From assembly GCA_036867785.1 (NCBI GenBank), contig CP145414.1:372001-436000 (forward strand): 64,000 nt of DNA. Reading direction: 5' to 3'. Each line of letters opens with the position of its first letter. Position 1 is the stretch's first letter. Of the stretch, positions 42,688-53,428 are shown piece by piece. Below the pieces are notes generated by a model. It saw only the letters and a program-made list of their open reading frames with translations, did no database searches and was not told where the DNA came from. Made by a program: the position numbers and the translations under genes. This stretch comes from Plasmodiophora brassicae. Its lineage: Eukaryota > Endomyxa: Phytomyxea > Phytomyxea > Plasmodiophorida.

Positions 42688-44246
42688 ATGGGCTCCAAGC
42701 GTGTCGTGATCTATGTCATCGCGACTATCGTAGTCGCCGCTTGCGCTACTGGCCTCTGCGGTTTCTTTCTCTTCTCGAGCGCCAATCCCGTGGTCCAGAA
42801 CACGACATCGACCAGTACGTCGGCAAGCGATCCCAAGGCAGCGTCAACCGTCAGCGGACAAGTATATTATCGGAATCGCTTCCTAAATGTGGCCAAATTG
42901 GTGGCAACGGCTGGGGTTGCCACGCTGGCTGCGAAGAGATTCGTTGCTCGTGTGACCCCGGCTGCGACAAGATCCAATGCTCGCGTGGCTCCGGCTGCGA
43001 TCAACCGTCGACCAGCAGCCGCGAAGAAGTCAGTACGTGTCGCTCTGGGCCTTGCCGTAAGTTGAACCGGTGTTGATGCCTGTGCGATTCGGCTCCAATG
43101 TGATTCTGTCGATACAGGGTGCCGCTACCGTGGGTGCCATGCTGCTAGCACGACGCGCAGATGATCGACCTCGTCCTGGGTCTAGCTATTATCATCGTTT
43201 TGAATCTGCGACCCCACCGACACCTTGGACGCATGCTGGGACACCTAGCGGTGGTTATCCTCCAAGGCCTGATGCCTCGCGTCCTGAAATGCCTCGATCT
43301 TCCAGTACACCTGCTAGAAGACCTGATCGTTCGCCTCCTTCTGGAGCTCGTGATCGTGGGACTCGCACAGCTGATCCTGTTCCCTGCGACATTAGTATTA
43401 CGGAGCCTGTAAGCGCCTGCATGCGGAACCTGTGTGTTGACTTTTCTGATGTCGGGATGCCGACCTTCTAGATTGAAAGCAACGAAGCTGCTCGTGAGCG
43501 GCTATTACCATACCAAGATACGCTTAAAGCGTGCGGCGAGATCAAGAAATGCATTATATGCTACGAGGACCAGCCTTGCGTGGACATGAAATGCAAACAC
43601 GCTCTGTGTTTCATGTGCGCTGGCGACCATGTACGAGACTGCCTACAGGCGCCGGCGAAACGCATTCCCGCCAAGTGCCCAATCCCCGATTGCGTCCAGG
43701 TGATCACACCCGATCAGATCGAGCCGTATCACCTGCTGAACGACAGCGACATGAAACGACTGGAACACTGGTGCGCGCGTAACAATGCGATCGCTGCATT
43801 CGAAAGCGGTGTTATCCCCTGTGTAAAGTGCAAAGCCATATTCGCAAAAGCCGATGTTGATGACAATACCCACGAGGGCACCTGCCCGCATTGCCGGGCC
43901 GAGTTCTGTCCCAACTGCCACTTCAAGCCTCATCCAGGCAGGCCATGTGCCGAAACCGTAAAGGAGTGCGTCCTTGACGAGGAAACGCGTGTCTGTCCAC
44001 GGTGCAGGGAAGGCATCTTTAGGACTGAGGGATGCGACCACATGACGTAAGGACGCCTCGCTCCGTATTTTCAGAGACCGTTAACGGATCTTCCACGTTA
44101 GGTGCAAGTGCAAGTACGAGTTCTGCTTCCAGTGTGGAATTTATTGGAACGATCGCGGGTCTGCCCACAATTTCCGAGGGTGCAAGGGGCCGTGGGGAGA
44201 TCACCCAGTTCCACCACATGCACTACGGGGCCTCTTGGCTTCGTAA
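42688..44246 (+). CDS. RBR (RING1-IBR-RING2) E3 ubiquitin ligase with N-terminal membrane segments
   Basis: Four exons (42688-43056, 43118-43408, 43472-44046, 44102-44246) sum to 1380 nt, giving 459 residues; introns 61, 63 and 55 nt. The N-terminus has a strong membrane helix (VVIYVIATIVVAACATGLCG), a weaker one (VAKLVATAGVATLAA) and a third formed across intron 1 (VALGLAGAATVGAMLLA). A Pro/Ser/Arg-rich linker follows. RING1: KKCIICYEDQPCVDMKCKHA onward. IBR: GVIPCVKCKAIF, TCPHCRAEFCPNCHFKPHPG. RING2: CPRCREGIFRTEGCDHMT spliced to CKCKYEFCFQCG, keeping the GCxHMxC catalytic cysteine. RBR enzymes form a thioester with ubiquitin on that cysteine. The membrane segments suggest ligation at an organelle surface. 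Domain identity is firm; the fusion depends on splicing read by eye. Confidence 0.85.
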
Positions 44247-44352
44247 CTGTGGAACTGAAGAAGTACAAGATCAATCTAACATCAGCCCATACCACACAGT
44301 TATTCGTCATCACTCATCAGGGCATCCATGGCAGCCGCGTGCAACATTGCGT

Positions 44353-46432
44353 TTAGGGGGAGAAATCGAGCATAGGTCTTGGTCTCGACGCGAGGCGCTC
44401 CCGGACAATATCGTCGGCTTTGCGTTTCGATAAACGCGATAAGCTCCATACGACAAGGTCTTCAATGCTGACGCCCGATGGAAACTGGTAGGAGCGCTGC
44501 AGGGCGTTCAGGTCAAGGACGAGCAGTTCGCGACGCGATGAAGACGATACTTGAGAGACGTTGCTGATTACATGGCGCAGCGCTCGACAAGCCCTCGGCT
44601 GTCGACAGTCGATGACGACGACGTCGGCATCGCTGACGGATGCGGCACGAGTGCCACCTGACGACTGAATTCTGTTGTTTCACAGGTTGGGTATTGCCCA
44701 TGACGCAAACGTTGCAAATACGTACTGAAGCAGGACGCTCGACCGGTTCTGCACGCCAATTTGATGGTGAATAAATATCGATTTCCCTGCCACCAAACGT
44801 GAGCGTACACGTGAAGGTCGATAATTGCAGACGACCTTGTAAATCAATTAGAGGTGCTGCAGCGGCAGGTTCAGCAGGAGTCGTTGCAACGACGTCAGGC
44901 TCCAAACGGGGAGGTGGAAAGTTCTCACCCTTGGGGACTTCAGCATCGGCAGCCGTCCTGAGAGCCAGCTTCCGGAAGAAGCCGCTCTGTCCCACAGCGC
45001 GCAGTCTGTTGTCTCGTCCTAACACTTTGGCGATGCTCTGCGGTTAGAACAGTTAGCGACGTGAAGCCGGCAAGAGAGCCAACGCCATACGCACTCGAGC
45101 AAACTGTTCTCCGGTCAGTTCATTCGAGAAGTCAAACGGCGCAACTGACGCGTAAACAGCCCTAGGAGCGACCATGTGGATGAACGCCCGAACTGTCCAC
45201 ATTGTCAGACGCTTGATCAACGGCACGCCAAAAGGCTTGACCTTCTGCAAGGCTTCAAACCCGGCCATTAGAAACGGAACAACACGGCACACAGCACACG
45301 AAGCGAAATACCTAGAATGCATCGAGTACAACACGCGGTGCAGGTTGTTCTGCGATACCACAAGATGACCCGGACTGCACATATCCCGCTGGGCAAACCA
45401 CATCGTGGTGGCCTGAATCAGTAGGGGCTTGTCATGGACATCGGGTGACGCCTGCACCAATTCACGACGCTTAGCTCGATGGACGGCTGCCACTAGGACG
45501 GGAAACAAGCCTACCGATGTTGCCATGTACTGAGACAATTGTTTGCGCCCACAGACGTGAAAGCGCAGAGAGGACTCAATGCTGCATATGGACTTGAAGA
45601 ATGTTAGCGAAGTTAAAACGCGAAGCTCGAAGCTAACGCAAAGTGTAAGACGCACTCAGCGAGAAGCCGTGCGTGATCCAACCTTGCGGGATCGAAATAC
45701 AGCCGCGTTCGATATCGCTTTTGAATCGCCTTCAGGATAGGTTCGGCACCCAAGGGAAGCAAACAGAAAACGATACGCGTAGCAGTTGGGTTTGCATCAA
45801 TCAACTGGAACACGGCGTCTATAGATTCCTGCTGGCTCGGAAATGTCGAGCACGTACTCGAACAGAATGTGCAATCAACCTAAACCATTCGCCGTTGGTC
45901 AGCAGGGCCAAGAAATTATCATTCGCTGTCGCTGACGATTAGAGCGTCAAGCTGGGCAGCTCCGACGTACGACTTGACAGTCTCAGCAACAGACTCGTTG
46001 CCGAATCTAGCGTCGCCTGTGTGCAATACACGTCCGATCCACGGCGACTCCAACAGGACCATGACCGAACCAGAGCAATGCCCGGCATCAAACATCGTGA
46101 AGCACAGGTCGTGATCCGGCTTCACGGGCACCATCTGCCACTCCTCGAGGTTACACCCACGAACTTGGTCCGAATCGAAACCGAAACGTGCAAGAAGCAA
46201 CGATCTAGTCGGATGGCTGCAATATATAATCCCAGAATTAAAGCTCGCTGACAGGCCTTGCATGTGATCTAAACCGTAGATTGGGGTCAACAGGCTCCCG
46301 TAGAGATTGCACACAGCCCTTACCGGAATGGAAATGCGTCAGGAAATACACGCCGCCGCTTCCGCATTGCGCCCATTCGTCGACGAATATCGAGAACCGG
46401 CGCAGGCCTTGGTACCCGTCACGAACGGGCAT
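44353..46432 (-). CDS. SNM1: SNM1/Artemis-type metallo-beta-lactamase nuclease
   Basis: Beta-CASP DNA nuclease for cross-link or end processing. The start MPVRDGYQGLRRFSIFVDEW leads to VYFLTHFHS; an intron then restores HFHSDHMQGL, giving the HxHxDH metal motif. Next: GIIYCSHPTRSLLLARFGFD, FTMFDAGHCSGSVMVLLE (motif 3), RVLHTGDARFG (motif 4), TFPSQQESIDAVFQLIDANP and LPLGAEPILKAI. The beta-CASP part (KPLLIQATTMWF, LHRVLYSMHSR) and VAPRAVYASVAPFDFS follow. A C-terminal extension continues past 45050 to a stop at 44353 through two further introns; it is unassigned. The promoter is shared with CDC123, 99 bp away. Whether it is SNM1A/B or Artemis cannot be told by eye. Confidence 0.86.
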
Positions 46433-46531
46433 GTCGTCGCGGCATGCGGGGCCGTCAGCAGAGGTCGCGCCCAACGCGGACCCTGCGGAGTCCGAGACGG
46501 ACACCGTGACGGACAACGACACTGGGCGGCC
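46433..46531. promoter_or_regulatory. Short bidirectional promoter, SNM1 / CDC123
   Basis: Only 99 bp separate the divergent start codons of the SNM1-like gene and CDC123. Both transcripts must start within it or inside the other gene. No TATA element is evident. This spacer is the most compact divergent arrangement in the window. Confidence 0.5.
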
Positions 46532-47566
46532 ATGGCCAGCGCCCCAGAAGCGTCACGTTCGAACGTGCTCGCCTGTCAGTTCCATCGCTGGTACCCGGAA
46601 CATCGACGATGGACGATTCGCAGCCGTGTTCTGGATTTGTCGCCGGAGTTCGTCGAGTATCTGAACGCCGATGGCTTCGTGCTGCCGACGGCGGCGATGG
46701 ATCGGTGCGCGAACGATTCAGACTCATCATCCTGGAGCGAGTCCGGTGATGATGGGAATGCCCCTGGCCGGGGAGTCATGCAGGAGCCCGGGGTCGACCT
46801 TCCTGAAATCGAACTGATACGAAGTGAGATCGAGAAGCTGGGCGGCGCTGTCATCCCAAAGTTGAACTGGAGCAGCCCGCGCGACGCCACCTGGATCGCC
46901 TGCGATGGCACCATGAAATGCGTAACGCCTGCCGACGTCCTGCTTCTGCTTAAGGCGTCCGATTTCATTCAGCACGATCTGACGCAACCGTTCGAGGCGT
47001 GCGTCGATGCCGCCGACGATGCTCGGCCCGTCGAGTACAAGCTTGTCCTGCGTCAGTGGGCACATCTGGTGCAATCTCGCGAGTTCCGCTGTTTCATTCG
47101 GGATCGACGCATCGTGGCGATCTCGCAACGCGACCGCCTGAATTACTATGCCCACCTGAACCAGGACGGTGCTCGGGAATGCCTCCGTCGCGCTATTGAC
47201 GACTTCTATCGTCGCCGGATACGCGACACGTTCCCGGAAGAGAACTATGTGATGGACGTCTACGTCGACGGTGACGATGTCGTGTTCCTCATCGATTTCA
47301 ACCCGTTCTCGGTGGTTACAGACGCGTTGCTGTTCACCTGGCCAGAACTGATGCGCCTCGGCTCATCATCGTCGCATTGCGAATTTCGCATTGTCGAACA
47401 ACAGCCTGCGTTGGGCCCCTCCGAGACAATGTCGTATGGGTTCCCACAGGACGTACTGCAGATGAATTCCGCCGAAGCCATCGAACGATTCGCCACCGAC
47501 TATCGCAATGGCGCATTTCGGGAGGAACACTCGGACGATGACGATTCAATTTCCCAGGATCCATGA
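46532..47566 (+). CDS. CDC123: CDC123, eIF2 assembly factor (ATP-grasp)
   Basis: 344 residues, no intron. CDC123/D123 is an ATP-grasp chaperone that joins eIF2 gamma to alpha during translation factor assembly. ATG at 46532 opens MASAPEASRSNVLACQFHRW. Family landmarks: LPEIELIRSEIEKLGGAVIP, KLNWSSPRDATWI, the adenylate-binding region YKLVLRQWAHLVQSREFRCF, the ARG-rich IRDRRIVAISQRDRLNYY, and the metal-binding VMDVYVDGDDVVFLIDFNPF. The acidic C-terminus (EEHSDDDDSISQDP) is usual. The frame is open upstream as far as 46307, but that stretch overlaps the SNM1 coding exon and is not used. Convergent with the small membrane protein 41 bp away. Confidence 0.93.
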   Translation: MASAPEASRSNVLACQFHRWYPEHRRWTIRSRVLDLSPEFVEYLNADGFVLPTAAMDRCANDSDSSSWSESGDDGNAPGRGVMQEPGVDLPEIELIRSEIEKLGGAVIPKLNWSSPRDATWIACDGTMKCVTPADVLLLLKASDFIQHDLTQPFEACVDAADDARPVEYKLVLRQWAHLVQSREFRCFIRDRRIVAISQRDRLNYYAHLNQDGARECLRRAIDDFYRRRIRDTFPEENYVMDVYVDGDDVVFLIDFNPFSVVTDALLFTWPELMRLGSSSSHCEFRIVEQQPALGPSETMSYGFPQDVLQMNSAEAIERFATDYRNGAFREEHSDDDDSISQDP

Positions 47567-47607
47567 GGTTAATATAGGGTACAACACTTGTAGACCACCT
47601 ACGTAGA

Positions 47608-47910
47608 TCAGTCGGATTTCTTCGCCTCCTCCTTGGCATACAACGCGATGATATCGTGGCGGTGTCGCCGCCATGCACACACGGTGATCGCCAGCAGGCC
47701 CAACAAAATCACGACGAGAACGCCAATGACGTACGCCTGGCATCGCATCACTCGCTGGTAAGCAACCGAACCGTCCGCCCTAGCCCAGACCTGATTGGCG
47801 GGGTCCTGAAACCAGGTCGTGCCGGGACCGGCCTTGGTCTCCATCGACGACGGCACGCTCGTCCCGATCTGCTCGTCGATGTCATCCCGGATGTAAATGT
47901 GGTCCGACAT
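47608..47910 (-). CDS. Small single-pass membrane protein
   Basis: 100 residues from ATG at 47910: polar N-terminal half (MSDHIYIRDDIDEQIGTSVP), one long membrane helix (YVIGVLVVILLGLLAITVCA), then a basic segment (WRRHRHDIIALYAKEEAKKS). Positive residues after the helix suggest N-out/C-in topology. No family recognised. It is 115 bp downstream of the POLD2 stop on the same strand. Confidence 0.55.
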   Translation of the reverse strand: MSDHIYIRDDIDEQIGTSVPSSMETKAGPGTTWFQDPANQVWARADGSVAYQRVMRCQAYVIGVLVVILLGLLAITVCAWRRHRHDIIALYAKEEAKKSD

Positions 47911-48025
47911 CGCCCTGCGCAACCGAACCCCGAAATGCGGGAACGCAACAGCAACGCCATGCAAGCAACACACGATTCTCTATTTCGTGTAGTGGTGAGG
48001 GACGCGTTCCCCGATCTGATTGTCG

Positions 48026-49720
48026 TCAGCGAGACGAAAACTGCATGACGTGGCAGTCGAGGTTGCGCAGGTTCAGGAGGACGACCTGCCCTGTGGTGGC
48101 GAACGCGGGGACCGCGATCAGCCGAACCCGCTCGCCGTGCGCGCCTTCGACGATACGAGTGTCGAACTGTTGGACAGGCTGTCAGACGCACGTGGACCTG
48201 GACGGTTGGATCGTTTCGACGAACGCTGGGTTGGTTGCCCGCAAAGTAGACGTGCGGCACGCTCTTGATCACAAACGGGTCGTGGTCGTTGAACGGGAAC
48301 CCGTAGAGAGTATCGGGGCAGGTCGGCGCAATGACTCGCCACATAAGCGTCTGCTCCAGGATATCTAGTCGGCTGAGCCCATCGACATAGTCGGCAATGT
48401 CGGTAACGTTTTGACCTTCGTACCGATGTCAGACGACTCCCAGCAGGTGCGTACGCGCAAGCCTTGACCTGATGTCCCAAGTACCATAACGCCATCGAGT
48501 GTCATGCTGCACGGGTTAGTGATACGATGCATTGTCGCCAGCGCAGAGGAGCGCGGCAGAAGCAGATGGTGGATGGGCTGTTGCGGAACCGCGACGTTCG
48601 TCGGATCGAGTGGTCCAGGAAGGATGTCAACGTCTACACTGCTGCACAGCTGCTCAAGAAACCTGCACCAGTTCAGTGGGTATTCGATATGGACTGAGAT
48701 ACGCGACGACGTACAAATCTAGGGATTGCAACGCGTTCGCAATCTGGGACGTTTCCGCCTTCATTGTCCACTTCGTTCGAACCTCGTTGCGGTCGGTTGT
48801 ATCAGTGCGCTCCCTGATCGAATCCCCGCAGATGACGACACGAGCAACGTCGCGCATGACGCATCGCTCAGCATCAGAGCCAATAGCGCCCGTAATGTAG
48901 TCGACCAGGAGCTGCGGAAGGATGGACGTCCCCCCGGCTTGCAAGCCAGACACGAGGACAACAAGTTTGTCCCTAGACACAACGGGAAACGGAGCCTGGT
49001 CCGAGACGCCTGCAACAATCGTCTCAAAGACTTGAAACTGGCCGGACGACGGCTGCAGCCGGCCGCGAACGGCAAGAACAACGCCAGTGACCAGGCGCCG
49101 AACATTGATCCCATCACCGGTCAACAGGAGCCTAGCATGTTCGTCCTCGAGTTCGACGGTGTCGTCCTCAGCGACGTAGCAACCGGTCAAAGCATGGGCT
49201 GACACCCGCGTTTCGTTGACGACGGGCTGTTACGGGCACGAATGAGATTGCAATCGCCTCTGCACAGACAAGGCCGATTTCGACACCAACGTCTGTCATA
49301 TACTCGTCCAGGACGCACGGTTTCAGCTTCATGTTCTTATAGATGGTGCCAACGATGATGCAGTCGATCTCGGGATCAACATCCAGCAGAGTGGAGCAGA
49401 GCTTGACCTGACAGAGGTTAGCGAGGGAAGGCGATACTGGGCGCACGCCGGGTCACCTTCCGTTCGTCAAGGCCGCTGGAGGACAACCGCTCGATGATTT
49501 TCGATCTCAGCAGCACCAGACGCGCGAAATAGATCGATGCATACTGCTGGGCGAACTGCATCTTCGAGATGGCGAACGTGTCGCCGTCCGTCGTGACATC
49601 CATCGTCGGGCGACGATACTCCTGGTCATCGTCCGGGCGGTCGCGCAACAGATCCTCCAGGCATCGTGGCTCGGACCGTCCGCCACCGGGATCCGCCCTC
49701 CACAAACCCGTCGACGTCAT
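48026..49720 (-). CDS. POLD2: DNA polymerase delta small (regulatory) subunit
   Basis: The B-subunit bridges the catalytic and other subunits of replicative polymerase delta. Start MTSTGLWRADPGGGRSEPRC, then FAQQYASIYFARLVLLRSKI, a segment IDCIIVGTIYKNMKLKPCVL plus DEY (the family's GTxYKxMKLKPxxLDEY), TVELEDEHARLLLTGDGINV, LVTGVVLAVRG, the calcineurin-like core KLVVLVSGLQAGG, ILPQLLVDYITGAIGS, VARVVICGDSI, then DTLYGFPFNDHDPFVIKSVP plus HVYFAGNQPS. An intron of 46 nt joins it to VRLIAVPAFATTGQVVLLNL, and the stop is at 48026. As usual for B-subunits the phosphoesterase residues are not a complete active set. Gene looks whole; at least four introns. Confidence 0.93.
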
Positions 49721-50065
49721 CGCCGCGGCGCCCGATTCGTAAAGCCGCCAGGCAGCCGGATCCCGCAAACGTTGGCCAAGACTTACTTCCGCGAATCTGT
49801 TCAACTGTTTACCGAGCCACAGTGTGGCGTGAAGGGTTGCTGCCGTACTCGAACGGCACCTCTTCCGCATTGGCCAGGCCAGTCATTCGTCCTGTGCTGT
49901 TCCGACTTGGATGCGGACACGGCCGACAAAGAATGGCTCTGTGAGAAAACGAATATGGAACGGTCCAGTTGGACTATTATTATATTCGTTACCGTTGTTG
50001 GGATCCGTTTGCGGCTAGCCGACTGTTATGCGAACACCGTCGCAGTCGGCGTCGCGGTTAGCACG
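49721..50065. other. Divergent spacer POLD2 / VPS16
   Basis: 345 bp between divergent start codons. It contains a frame continuous with VPS16 that starts hydrophobic at 49955 but lies before the conserved VPS16 N-terminus; I take it as untranslated leader. Otherwise nothing is seen. Confidence 0.5.
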
Positions 50066-53000
50066 ATGTCGACCGGCGACTGGCAGCTCTTGTACGAGCG
50101 GTACTATCGGCGTCGGCACCTGTACGACATGGCGTGGCCCAGGCCGATACAGCTGAGCGCCGCATCGCGTCTGGTGTTCTTCGAGGCGGCCAGCTTCGGG
50201 GGACCGTTTGGTATGCGCTGCGATTGCCCCGCCGGCGGTTACGCGCTGACACTTGGCGTTAGCGTATCTGAACCTTTCTGGGCCGAAAGCACGGCCCGAA
50301 ATGCAGATCTATACGTCGTCGGGGATCTTGATCTCGTCTTTCTCTGTAGCGCGCCCCGATTATGCTAACCGTTGGCTCGGGTTGTTGACAGTCGTACGTA
50401 GTGGAAGCATGCGAACTTGCTGAAGATGGGTTGGTCGAACGATCAGTCCCTAGTCTGCGTGAACAATGACGGCCGTGTCTTTGTCTTTTCAATTCACGGC
50501 GACTTGATCACCCAGTTTACTCTGGGCAAAGTATGTGCACGATTGAAATCGGCCCTGCGATTGTTGTTCTGAAATGCCCTCCGTGTATAGGAAGCGTCGA
50601 CGCATGGATTATGCGACTGTTGCATAACTGGGGATTGTATCGTCGCTGTCACAGACGTAAGCCGTGTTCGGAATTTCCCAATTTCTTCGTCCCATTCATT
50701 CGGCAGCATAGACTACGTTTGAGCTGATATACTTCCATGGAATTAGTAATCCCGTACGTATGCCTCTGGCACAGCCGGACCTGCATCGTGAACCACCGTC
50801 CTCCATGGTTGTTGTCCCTGGTAACGGATCACCGTTCGGTGTCAGCCCGTCGTTTGATGCCCTCAACTCCCCGCCAAGTTCTCCGACCGGGGCGCCCCCG
50901 AGTGGAATCATCGTTATCGTCGGAACACAATCTGGCACAATTATCAAAGTCGAGGAATCAAGTGCAGAGGACCAGGTATGCCCTTCACGTGTTCTCTGTT
51001 CGTCTTCGATATTCGCGGTTAAACGTGGATTGCAGATGCTTTCCGGTGGACCGTTCGTTCAGATGGCTCTGTCACCGGATGGGACGAGGCTGGCCTGCTT
51101 TGGAGCGTCTGGAACGCTGCACTGTTTGACGAGCGATTTCAAACGGAACATTTTCGAGTTTGGAACAACGTCAGCGCAGGCACCGCTGCAGATGGCATGG
51201 TGCACTAACCATGCTGTTGTGCTGACGTTCGAGCATGTTCGTAATAAGGAGGCTGTCGCATCATGGCAACTGGTTTTAACATCATGAACAGCACATCCTG
51301 CTTGTCGGCGAGCTCGGCTATAATTTCGTATCTCTACCTTATGACACTCCAACACGTATTGCACCGGAGATCGACGGCGTTCGAATCGTAACCGCTTCGA
51401 CGTGTGAGTTCCTGGAACAAGTACCAAAGTCAACCGAATCCCTTTTCACGATCGGGAGCATTGCACCTGGCGCCATGCTTTACGACGCCGCTGAGGCACT
51501 TGAGAAACGAATACCGAACGCCGATGAGAACATTCGAACGATTATCGCCGATCCATCTGTTGTCAAAGAGGCCATCCAGACCTGTTTGCACGCTGCTCAG
51601 CGCGAGTTCGATGTTCGTCTGCAGAAGCGACTGCTGAAGGCGGCTTCGATCGGGAAGTTGTTCTTCGACACTTCCGACAACGCGGACGGGCCCGATCATG
51701 ATCTCGATCCCGACCTTATCCGCAACGTCGTCCAGACGCTGCGAATGCTGAACACCCTCCGGTCAGAAGGCAGTATCGCGATTCCGTTGACCTTTGACCA
51801 GTTGGAGGCTCTTACACCTTCAGTCCTTATAGACCGTCTGCTCCAGAGGAATCGTGAGTACAGCGGATATCGGTTGTTCATCGGTTCGTCAGATGCTAAC
51901 TGGTGTGCAGAGCACGTGCTGTGTCTGAAGATATGTGAAGCTCTGAACCTGGACAGCAAGAGGGTGCTTCTGCACTGGGCGATCGCTAAAGTTAATCAGA
52001 GCCGCAGTGACGTCGTGCCGACCCAACACGAAGAAGTGCAACTGGCGCGGTTGATTGTCAAGCGCCTTAGCATAGTCCCAAGTATGTCTTTGGCCCCGAT
52101 TGCAACGGCTGCATTTCGCGCGCACCGCCCCGTGCTTGCCATCACGCTTTGTGACAACGAGAAACGGCCATCTGCGCAAGTGCCTCTTCTCATATCCATG
52201 AATGAAGAGGAGCGGGCCCTGGATAAAGCCATCGCAAGCGGGGACACCGATCTCAGTACGGAATTCATTGCTTGCGATGCCATTAGCCACGTTTTCTGAC
52301 TGAATGTTTAGTTTTCCTTTGCCTGCAACACCTGAGACGGAGCCGCTCGCACAGTGCCCTGTTCAGTATGCTTCAGACACGGCCTTTGGCGCAATCGCTG
52401 CTCATCGAATATGCTCGCCAATCCGGACAGATGGATTTGCTGAAGAATGCTCTGTACGCGCTGCAGATGACTCGTCCTGCGGCTAATCTCGCCGTCCAGC
52501 AGGTTCAGCAGATTTCGGATTCTGTGTTGGGTCGTAATGCTGACTGGCACGGGCAGGCCTACAAACAGGAGCATTTGACAGAGCGGCTCAAGGGGCTCCA
52601 GCTGGCCGCCCAGTTTTACTATCAAGACAAACGTGACCCTTTCTGGGGGACCTCCGCCGACGATCAGATCAAACTGCTGCAGGTGCAGTCGCGCCTGGAA
52701 GCAGAGTCGGCAACGGCGACTCCTCTCGTCGACCGGTCCGTCAGTGAAACGATCGATGCTTTCCTAGCGGAGGGTAAAGTGACCCAGGCATCCAAACTAC
52801 AGCAAATGTTCAAAGTGCCGGCTAAACGGTCAGTAGCACGGGACGTTTGCGTTGCACTCCCTGATGTGGCACAGATTCTGGCACATTCAGGTTCAGGTGT
52901 ACGCGAGAACAATGCAGTGGGCGGCGCTTTACGCTTTGGTTGACGGGCGCAAGACGCCCCCGATCGGTTTCGCCCCCTTCGTCGAGGCATGCATTGCCAA

Positions 53001-53211
53001 TGGCAACCTCGACGAGGCGGTTCGCTATGTCGCCCTGCTTCCGGACACCGCCGACCGCATGGAATGGCTATGCAACATGGGTCGATGGAAAGACGCCGTC
53101 CAGGTCGCTGTTGCGACGCACGACCTGGACGCCCTGCGTACCATCCAGTCGAACTGTGCCGAACCTGACGTACTCGAGATCGTCGAGAAAGCAATCAAAC
53201 GACTGTCCTAA
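50066..53211 (+). CDS. VPS16: Vacuolar sorting protein 16
   Basis: Core subunit of HOPS and CORVET tethers for endosome-vacuole fusion. Start MSTGDWQLLYERYYRRRHLY with AASFGGPF, then an intron to AYLNLSGPKARPEMQIYTSS. Beta-propeller blocks: MGWSNDQSLVCVNNDGRVFV, FVQMALSPDGTRLACFGASG, LQMAWCTNHAVVLTFEHVRN, EIDGVRIVTASTCEFLEQVP, FTIGSIAPGAMLYDAAEAL. The alpha-solenoid begins LQKRLLKAASIGKLFFDTSD and includes LRMLNTLRSEGSIAIPLTFD, CLKICEALNLDSKRVLLHWA, QVPLLISMNEEERALDKAIA (then SGDTDL), LGRNADWHGQAY and IGFAPFVEACIANGNLDEAV. Stop at 53211. The conserved N-terminal GGPxAxL and the order match animal VPS16 end to end. About six short introns. Confidence 0.93.
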
Positions 53212-53428
53212 TCTAATCAGATATGGTATCGGCAGACAACGGAGCATCCCGTATGGTTCATCCGTTAGTACCTGACGTCGCTTCCGTATGCCTCATGCCG
53301 TCTGCCGAATATCAATCTTCTAGTCTTTCAGCGGCCTGTACTTTAGGCGGTTTCTACTGCATGAGCCCATGGACACAATGGCACAATTCTGGTTCACGAG
53401 CAGGAATTCCTACTGTTTTACAACCTAA

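Noticed and set aside
42741-43076. Cysteine-rich frame overlapping RBR exon 1
   Set aside because: Its regular Cys pattern is the frame shadow of an Ala/Arg-rich repeat in the RBR N-terminal exon, which splices in phase.
43161-43412. Hydrophobic Leu-rich frame inside the RBR gene
   Set aside because: It lies in another frame of exon 2 of the RBR gene, whose splicing is consistent in length and phase.
46307-46531. N-terminal extension of CDC123
   Set aside because: It overlaps the SNM1 coding exon that carries the metal-binding motif, and the conserved CDC123 start is at 46532.
49955-50368. Secreted protein starting with a hydrophobic peptide
   Set aside because: The frame runs into the conserved VPS16 N-terminus (from 50066), and its tail after 50212 is intron read-through. 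VPS16 explains it better.
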